DNA of 64,000 nucleotides from contig JAULSN010000007.1 of NCBI GenBank assembly GCA_033439765.1, positions 2,728,001 through 2,792,000 on the forward strand, in the 5' to 3' direction. Below are positions 56,030 through 64,000 of this stretch, piece by piece. Made by a program: the position numbers and the translations under genes. The notes under the pieces are model-generated. The model saw only the letters and a list, made by a program, of their open reading frames with translations, had not been told where the DNA came from and ran no database searches. Positions within the stretch are counted from its first letter, which is position 1. Each line of letters starts with the position of its first letter. This stretch comes from Lasiosphaeria ovina. Lineage: Eukaryota > Ascomycota > Sordariomycetes > Sordariales > Lasiosphaeriaceae.

Positions 56030-57508
56030 GCTAACGTATCAAAGAGTGGAGGGTTTGGTTTCGGTGGATATCACGGTTGGATTAAAATTCTGGACCGTCG
56101 TCCTGGAAGGCGTCGCCGTTGACGGGTGGTGGGGTAAGTAGCTACGAGGTGTGCAGTTGAGCACGTGCTCCCCAAGAAGACCGCGAAAATGATAATTGCT
56201 GCGAACCCGGTTGCAATTTGGAATTTAGAAAGGGCAGCAAGATGATTCCGACAAGAGAAAAAGCTAAAGCTGAGGTAAATGAGGGGATGCCTGGTCGTCT
56301 AATGTGTGGTACAAAAAAAGCATGAGGCACTCAGGTGTTTCCGCCCCCTAGAGATCCGAAAACGGCCCCGAATCCAACCGCCACGCGTCTGGACCACCAG
56401 AGCAAGACACGATGTCAGACCGTTGGCTGCTGTGATAAGCGTCTGCACTCTTGCTGCTCTTATCAGCCGGTCGCGGACCCGGAAGGCAAGGGATTGGGGC
56501 GTTACCTGCCAAGCAGACTACTGTACTCGAGTAGCTACGGATACCGCTCACGTGGTCCTCAGTTTCCAGCTCGCAATCCATTTGCCAATCCCGTCAGCTA
56601 CTGTTACGTCAGGAATAGAACCGTGTCTCGGATACCCAACGGAAGATGGGTATTCTACTCTAGCATTTGTATAGCGTCTCATGACTCAAGGGTCTCCCTT
56701 GTCACTGAAGGCGGTTCCGGGACAGGCGTCCACTCGGGCTTCCGCTTTGCGATTCCGTTAGAATGCAGGGTTGCGTAGGAGCCATTGGGCACCGCCGTTA
56801 CGAGAACAATCACAAAGTCTCTGCCACTTGATAAATAGTTCAAGAAATCCCAGATGCCATCAAGCCAGCCGCTCTTCTGCACTCTTACTCATTAACCATC
56901 TATCAGTCTAGGTTATTTAGCAGTTGTGTATCTGGAGGCTCAAGAACCGGAGCTGCACTAACACAACCACAACCCTGTCCGCTCTCACGCCGCTCCTGGA
57001 GCTGCCCCGCATTGGAGGGGCAAGCTCCAAAAATGACATGGGGGACACAGCTAGCGTAAGCGTGAGCGATGACGCCGCGCACCTTGGCGGACGGAACGAG
57101 GCTTGGAGATCGCCTGAGCTGGTTTCTTACCTCTTATCGCAGGGGAACTTTCCCCCTTACGTACATGCTCAGTTAGCATTTCTTTAAAGTCCGTGAGAAT
57201 TTGCATACCATTTCACTCGTGTAGCTAGCTGTTCGCGCCAGACGAATTACTATCATATTTTTCACAATCCACAGGCGGATTGTCGCTTACCAGCCTCGAC
57301 TGTCTCGTTGAAACGCTGCCCCCTCCATCCCAACCCCTCGCCAACTGCTTATCACCTCGGCGAGAGCACTGCCAGTGCAGTGTAGGCCGCGCTGTGCCTC
57401 TTCCGCCTACACAAAACTCGACAAGCCGTCGCAACCTTCATCCAACCATCGAGCTCCCAATTTGGAACTGGCCGTCCAATCGCAACATTCATCGCAAACA
57501 TTCTAGCC
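56030..57508. other. Divergent promoter region of SDR and GS-like genes
   Basis: A 1.5-kb interval between divergent start codons. No coding region is supported. The last ~200 bases before 57509 are C/A-rich leader-like sequence ending in the good start context TAGCCATGGCG. Confidence 0.5.
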
Positions 57509-59152
57509 ATGGCGTCCAAGATCACGGCTGACCAGCTCCCGGAGCTGCTTCGCGATGACACCTCGGTCAAGCTCGCCGGCATCGACGTCGACGGCATGCT
57601 CCGCGGCAAGCTCGTCTCCAAGAAAAAGTTCCTCTCGATAGCGGAGAGTGGCTTTGGTTTCTGCTCTGTCATCTTCGGCTGGGACATGCACGACCTGACG
57701 TACTTCCGAGAGCTCAGGATCAGCAACAAGGAAAACGGCTACCGTGACATCATTGCCTACCCAGATCTCGACACCTTCCGGCGCATTCCTTGGGAGAACA
57801 ACGTCCCCTTCTTCTTGGTCAGCTTCCATGACCCAGACACGAACGAGCCCTTGTCCGCCTGCCCGAGGGGCCTTCTCAAGACGCAGCTCGAGAAGCTGGC
57901 GACTAAGCACTACGGTGCTATGGCTGGGGGTAGGTATTCCCGAAACCTTTGCGGCGTCGGATAGAGCGGCTTTTGCTAACGGATCCTCTACATCAGCTGA
58001 ATACGAGTTCTTCCAATTTCGAGCACCTGTCCTACCGGCTTCCGAGGGCTCTAGCATTTCGTCCGCCGCTGCCTTCCTCAGAGACAATGTCCCCCACACC
58101 CTCCCATCGTTGACCGAAGGCATGTTCGGATACAGCCTGACCCGACCCGTCCACAACCAAGACTATTACTACGACATCTTCAACACTTGCGACGCATTCA
58201 AATGCAACATAGAAGGATGGCACACAGAAAGCGGGCCTGGCGTCTTTGAGGCTGCCTTGGAGTTTGGCGAGATCAGGCAGATGGCGGACCGAGCAAGCTT
58301 GTTCAAGTAAGTTTGCTGAGCGAGGGTCTCTCTTCGTCAATCAAGGGTTCTGGCGACTAACTCGAGCTAGGTACGTCGTCAAGTCAGTTGCGACCAAATA
58401 TGGCATCACGCCGTGCTTCATGGCCAAGCCCCGGCAAGGCCTCCCGGGCAACAGCGGTCACATGCATCTCTCCATTGTTGACAAGGACGGCAAGAACCTC
58501 TTCTTCCGTGATACTCCCGACCCGCATGCGCGATACTCGGACATCGAAAACCTTTCCGATCTTGGCAGGCACTTCCTAGCTGGTCTCCTAGAAGGTCTTC
58601 CCGATATCATGCCCATTGTGGCGCCGACCGTCAACAGCTACAAGCGACTAGTCGAGAACTTCTGGGCACCCGTCACGGTGTCGTGGGGCCTCGAGCACCG
58701 CGCGGCGTCGATCCGGCTGATTGCGCCGCCAACTGCCAAACCCGGCGCCACGCGCTTCGAAGTCCGCGTCCCTGGCGCAGACGCGAACCCGTACTACGTT
58801 CTCTCGGCGATTTTGGCGCTTGGCTGGCGCGGCGTGGAGCGCAAGCTGGAGATCCCCTGCCCGCCCCTAGGCAAGGGCGAGGAGGTTGGCGGCAAGACGG
58901 ACATGGGCATTCCCCTCTCCAAGACGCTCCGCGAAGCCACGGACCGGTTCATGCGCCTGGGCAGCATTGCCAGGGAGGTGTTTGGTGACGAGTTTGTCGA
59001 CCACTACGGCGGCACCCGCGAACACGAAGTGCGCCAGTGGGATGAAGCCGTGACGGATTGGTAAGTGACTTTTTGCCTATGATACTGCACATTACAGCTG
59101 CTAACGCGTCTTTGTAAACAGGGAGGTGAGGAGGTATATCGAGACGGTGTGA
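57509..59152 (+). CDS. Glutamine-synthetase-like protein (GS type I/lengsin-like)
   Basis: Four exons, 57509..57929, 57997..58306, 58371..59060 and 59122..59152 (introns 67, 64 and 61 nt), give 483 residues. The N-terminal beta-grasp includes GIDVDGMLRGKLVSK. The catalytic domain shows EGWHTESGPGVFEAAL (metal-binding Glu), CFMAKPRQGLPGNSGHMHLS, NSYKRLVENFWAPVTVSWG and GLEHRAASIRL (ATP/glutamate binding). These are marks of the bacterial-type GS family found in fungi beside true eukaryotic GS. Members ligate ammonia or amines (for example polyamines) to glutamate; the acceptor cannot be read here. The last exon codes only ten residues plus the stop. The start has a strong Kozak-like context. 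Confidence 0.92.
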
Positions 59153-60028
59153 TCTCCACTCATTGACGTCAGGGCTACCAAAACGCCTCTGCCCAGTCGC
59201 AATCTCCTAGTGTCCCCTTAGTCCCATGGCGTTTTTAGACCCTTGACGAGTTACTTCTGGGCTGCGGAAGTGGTTTTCTATATTTGCGTTTTGCAGTGGC
59301 GTTTCCGGCAACATAGACCGTTTGCTAATTTAGACTTGCTTTTCGCGGGCTTGTTGAGCTACCGTCGTTTATGCGTCATCTTCTTCTCGCAATACCTATC
59401 CTGCGACTTCCTATTAGTGTATTTCCCCCACTGGCATTGTAGTTCCCATGTGTCTTGTTGTTAGATGACGGGGATTCTGTGTTTTTTATCTGAATAATGT
59501 ATTTCCTCCTGCAAGCAACCACATGCGCACCGATAGTTGACATGTGCTAGTGGAGCATGAGTACGAAGCCAGTTGAGCTTGTAGCCACGGGTATGGCTTG
59601 TGTGTTTATGATCTACGTTAGTACGCTCATAGTTGCCAGCCATCACGTGTCGGATCATACCTGTAGATGGCTAGGCCAGCTAGAGCCTTTTGCTAATTGG
59701 TTTTGTGGTCTAGTTCCGTATCCGTTGTTGGCCACCACGTGTGCGTGATTCATGGCCAGGCGGAAAATGACACGAGCTCGCACCACAGACTGGCATGGCA
59801 ACTACGTGAGAAAAGGGGGTGGTTCACAATTACTGTTGTCCACCAGCACTGTCCCACAGCAGCTTTACTTGTTTCATCTTGCCAGATCTATACGCAAAGC
59901 ACAAATGTAACGAGAAATAAAAAAATATGAGAAATACCTATAGAGTGAAACAACTTGCAAAACTGGTAATATAAATAATAACCAAAAGAAAAAAAGAAAG
60001 AAAAAAAAAAAAAAAAAAAAAAAACAGC
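59153..60028. other. 3' flank of the GS-like gene
   Basis: Noncoding, T-rich at its left. It ends in a pure A tract (about 60001-60024) which on the minus strand is the Pol III termination run of the tRNA-Lys gene. No gene is seen. Confidence 0.5.
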
Positions 60029-60149
60029 CGCCAACGGCGAGACTCGAACTCGCAACATTCAGATATTCTAGACCTCCCCTGTTGTTTTTTACTTCCACAC
60101 AGGATTTTGGTTAAAAGTCTGACGCGCTAACCAATTGCGCCACGCCGGC
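60029..60149 (-). tRNA. tRNA-Lys (TTT) with 47-nt intron
   Basis: The acceptor GCCGGCG pairs with CGTTGGC (two G-T pairs). The D arm is TGGCGCAATTGGTTAGCGCG and the anticodon stem is TCAGA/TCTGA. The anticodon TTT is at 60113-60115. A 47-nt intron (60065-60111) sits directly 3' of base 37. The T arm is GCGAG-TTCGAGT-CTCGC. A long T run follows the 3' end on the minus strand. Confidence 0.95.
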
Positions 60150-61773
60150 TTTATGGATCTCGTCCGGTCAAGAGACGCAGTGAGAGTGGGATGTGGGAGA
60201 AGGGGATCGAATCCACCCTATTATCCTCCTCTGCGGCGGAGCAGCTTTGGGTTTTGGCAGACGCGGGTTTCTTTCTCTCCTTCTGAGTTACGACCTTGTT
60301 TCTTTTTTTTGGACGTGGTTGTTTTGTTTTGTTTTGTTTTGCGTTTGTTTACCTAGCTATGTGGTAGGTAAATGCTTGATATTTCCCGTTGGCTACAGCT
60401 ATGACAATGCTCTTCAGGTTTGGCATTTTGGGATGCTTTTCTTTCCCTCTTTTTGTACCCTCTCCCTTCACTGGCCTGAACCCAAATCCCTTCCCTTCGC
60501 TATTTCTCTTCACTCAACCTGACTCGGTCCCAGACGTGCGCTCCCGCGGCTTGGACTTCACGGCAGTATGGCTTGTTCCCAACGGGGCGGATGAGCACGT
60601 GGGTGTAAGGGTAAGGGTAGGTAGACAGCAGGGAGGGGCAAGGTATCGCCAATACGCGAATCCGCGAGCCTGCAAAAAGTCCGAACTGTCGAGTACGGTC
60701 GTGAGAGAAACGTGCAAGGCATGCTTTTTATACGCGCGCGTCCCATAGTTAGGATCTGCATCCAATCTCAAGACTCAGCAGCAAAGCGGCACCGACTAAA
60801 CCTCTTGATACCGGGCCGTTCACACACTTCTTCTACCGGTTATCTTGCTTGCTTTTTTTTTTTTCCCGCGCTGGTTCCTGCCGAGTCCGCGCCCAGAGGA
60901 AGGCTGTGGGTGAAGTTTATACCAACGACATCCGACACGAGGGGAAGTGTGAGCTGTGGGCTACTTTCCCACTGACAACTTCGTGTGCGACTTCCACTGT
61001 GCTCATGGCCAACGTGGCCAAACAGCCGCCGCTGCTGTCCGAAGCTGACTCGGAGGTCGGGGCCTACAACCACGCGGAACGAGAACGGACTTGAAGTGGG
61101 GGAAATGGGTATGACTGGCAACAACAGAAGATAACCCCCTATTTTCGGGCGGGTTTCTCCTTTTTCCCGCCTTTTCTTTCTTCCTATTAGAGTTGCCACC
61201 AAGCCTCTAGACTCGGAGCACTTGAGCAGCCTCGTCGAGTCGCCCGTGAGTTGTACATGTCATCTAGACGCGCGGTTCGTGCGATCGCTTTGGAGATCAA
61301 TACGGGTCCCGTCCTTCGTCGCTCAACGAACACGAAAGCCCGTGTTTCAATCCATTGGACAGACTTGTCCGGCCGCAGAGCGACACATGCGACGTGCTCG
61401 TCCTCAGCTGACCCACAACAAATCCGAGTGCACTTGCAACAGCGGGTGTGGTTGTGACGGACGGCGGAAGATTTCTTGTCACGGAGGAAAACTCGGCGCG
61501 ACAGTTCCGCTGTCAACTGTGCACTGTCGACCGCGGCGAGGTTGAGGCTGGGGGGCCGCGCCCCGGCCCGGGTTGGGTCTCTTCCGGGACTCCTTCCGCT
61601 TGGCGTCCGGCTCTTCAGTGGGGGAAGACAGGGGCGGTGGGTAGACACAATAAAGAGCGCGAGTGGATGGAACAGCGGGGTTCAGTTTAAAAGAGCGACA
61701 CAGCCGCCGCCCGTGTCGTGCCGGAACTGGAGAGAGACGCACCTTATGAGCAAAAAGCTTGTCGACCTCGCCA

Positions 61774-61820
61774 AGCAGTGCGAGCTTGTGCCGCAGCAGT
61801 GCGAGCTTGTGCCGCAGCAG
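61774..61820. repeat. 21-bp tandem duplication
   Basis: Two exact 21-bp copies (61774-61794 and 61795-61815) are followed by the first five bases of a third. The unit length is a multiple of three, so frames on both strands stay open through it. Confidence 0.95.
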
Positions 61821-62352
61821 CACCGTTTGTGGCGTCGGCACGGGCACAGTTGACGTCGAAAGCACGTTGGGCAGCAGCCAGGCCTCTCCAGAGGAAGCGA
61901 CCAGTGAAGAGGGTTGGCTCGGAGTCGAGGCCGTGGGTGGCTGCATGTGAGAGGGGTTGCATCCAATGCATGGAACGAGGGCCAGGAATGTAAGGAATCA
62001 CTGTCGTCGGCAACAGCGGTGCAGTGCAGGACCAATGAGCACGCGTGCAACAGATTAATGTAGATCAACTACTGGCGGTGCGGACTTTTGCTCTTTGGGG
62101 TTATTTACTCGCACCACGAAAAGAGTTGCCGGTCCATCATCGCAAAGGTCGCACCCTAGGGTTGCGCTCTCCAATGGACGTCTCGTGCAGGCCTGCCAAC
62201 TAAGACAAATACTATACCACAGCACTCACGCTGTAACCATGTGACGGCTGGTGTATTGTATGTATATCCAGAGAAGCTGCAGAGTGTGGCGGTCAACGAT
62301 GTTCGCAATTGCGAAGGCACAACCCCAAAACTGAAAGACGCGCATGTTGCTG

Positions 62353-62385
62353 GCAGGCAAGCAAGCAGGCAAGCAAGCAGGCAGG
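62353..62385. repeat. 12-bp minisatellite (GCAGGCAAGCAA)
   Basis: Two full units and a partial third (GCAGGCAGG). Noncoding. Confidence 0.9.
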
Positions 62386-64000
62386 ACTGTTTGTGACAGC
62401 TCGTAGCAGATATTATTTTTATCCGTTAATCAATGTTATCAGGGTGTCATCATTGTCGGCCGCTTCTTACGCCGCGGCAGTGTATGAGCAAGGGCATGGT
62501 GGATACTCTGTTAAAGATTCCCGGCGGATTGCAAGTCGCCAGGCGGAAATGTGCTGACGGTCGGCCCCCTTGGGGCAAGATCCGCCGCTCCCCTTTCGTC
62601 GATTTGCCTGTGTTGGGTCAAGTTTAAACATTCGTGAGGGAACGGCTAGGACGCACCGCGACAGCCAGCCATCCTCGAATTAAAGATCCAGGACCGAAAG
62701 CCCTGGGCCGGAGTCGAGTCTGACATGCAGCTTCATGTCGGGTCAGCACGAGAGACTGGCAACTTGGAAGTCGACAAGGATCCATCGCATAGGTCGAGTT
62801 TGGGAGTCGAAAACGGTAGGGGACAAGAACAAAAGAGCGAATCCTCGGCCAACATAGATCGCCGCTTGACGTGATTTTAGTTGTTGCTCTTTATTATTCG
62901 TAGAAACAAAAACTCAGACTTCCTTTGCGTACCGGATGGATTTTGCGAAGGTTCCGTGGGTGAGGTAAGCGAGCGTGGCAGTGGCAGCAGTGCCTCGTCA
63001 GTGGTTCCCCTCTCCCAGTGGACTGGAACTGGAGCATCCACCAATGAATGCCCTGCCCCATGCTTGCCTCCCAAGGTTCCATGGAAGTGGAACCCAGATG
63101 GAAGGACGATCTCTGAGGTTCTTCATTCTCAGCGTCGCCCGGAGATTACACGACTGCGACGTCAATCGCTAAACGCTAGAAACAAACACTCATTCCTCGG
63201 GCAAGCCAACCTCCGTTTGGGGCGGACGAGGAATTCCGGACCGGACCGGACTAGCAGGCTTTGAACAACTGGCACCGCCACTGTGACTGGGCTGCCGATA
63301 ACAATCGACATGGATCGGTCACCCCAAACGCTGCAATCTCCCCACACAGCAGGCAAGATGGCGACAAAACCCCCGCCAATTTACAGCGTGCGCTGTTAGC
63401 CTTCTGGTTGTTTCTGCCTGGTGCATCGTCGTCAGCTGTAACCTGGCTGGCTGCATTGGATTGGCGACGGATTCCAGACCGAGTTGTGTTGCTATCGTCG
63501 AAAGCAAAGGATCGTTGACTCTTTCGCAGCATGGATGGGATGCGGAGTTGCGCCCGGTGGCGGCCCACCATCTCCCAGGCGAGAGTTATCGGTGGGGTGA
63601 CGAGACTCACCGCGTCGCCCGCCTCCGGCTCAGCCAACGGATGCCTCTGAAGTTTCGCGCAGTTCAGTACGAACGAGCCGGATGGCTGGCTTCCGAAAAC
63701 CGTCCAAAAACGTCCCGTTGCTGACATGCTGTGCTGAAACGTTTACCGTACGCCTTCAGCCTTATATGGTGGGTACCTGAGATGCATCCAACGAATGCCA
63801 AATCGGACGGGGGTGCCGTCGCTTCTTCACTAATCAGGTAAATAGAGCTGCGGTTATACTGGCTCAGATGGTTTGCCATTTGAAGCTTGAATCGCAACAA
63901 ATGCAAATAACTCCCGTCGCTGACGAGCTAGCCAGCCGCCAGCGGTGCGCTCAACAACGTCAGCGACATAGTGCGGTATGGAGCAAAAGTTTGGTGATAT

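Larger units (their letters stand above)
60150..64000. other. Gene-poor right end
   Basis: No gene can be supported in the last 3.85 kb. Open frames at 60193-60748, 61476-61946 and 62881-63264 lack domains, and several overlap on opposite strands. A promoter or part of a gene beyond the window edge may be included. Confidence 0.45.

Overview
The window reads as nuclear DNA of a filamentous ascomycete, most likely a Sordariomycete close to Sordariales/Chaetomiaceae. Reasons: short spliceosomal introns (about 50-170 nt) with GTAAGT-like donors and CTAAC-type branch sites; GC-rich coding exons beside AT-richer spacers; fungal-specific families (HET domain, Zn2Cys6, DUF4360, CorA-like heterokaryon-type membrane protein); intron-containing Pol III tRNA genes. 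The family assignment is my inference. No database search was possible, so all identities come from motif recognition and hand-assembled exons.

Layout. 1-4.4 kb: a membrane-anchored GH16 glucanase-like gene on the minus strand. 4.4-12 kb: a long gene-poor spacer rich in short tandem repeats. 12.1-13.5 kb: a CorA-like membrane protein gene interrupted by in-frame stops. 16.2-18.2 kb: a seven-exon MFS sugar transporter. 19.3-21.6 kb: a HET-domain protein. 22.8-24.3 kb: a coiled-coil, Ala/Pro-rich nuclear-type protein. 25.6-26.6 kb: a proline iminopeptidase-like alpha/beta hydrolase with an operator-like dyad just upstream. 28.5 kb: tRNA-Tyr. 29.6-31.7 kb: a Zn2Cys6-ankyrin fusion. 33.5-35.3 kb: a disordered protein with a RING-like Cys/His cluster. 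37.3-38.5 kb: a GATA-finger protein whose zinc finger lies on a small third exon. 40.7-41.1 kb: a 68-residue Cys/His-rich protein split over three exons. 45.4-46.2 kb: a secreted DUF4360 protein.

The clearest metabolic block is 50-59 kb. A 2-methylcitrate synthase gene (minus) and a mitochondrial 2-methylisocitrate lyase gene (plus) are divergently transcribed from one roughly 1 kb intergenic region. They are the first and last enzymes of the methylcitrate cycle, which turns propionyl-CoA plus oxaloacetate into pyruvate plus succinate. An SDR oxidoreductase gene converges on the lyase gene, and divergent from the SDR is a glutamine-synthetase-like gene. A tRNA-Lys(UUU) gene with a 47-nt intron follows at 60.1 kb. 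The last 4 kb show no gene I can support.

Several genes (GATA finger, small Cys-rich protein, Zn2Cys6-ankyrin fusion) appear only when short exons are joined by hand. Other small spliced genes may remain hidden in the spacers.
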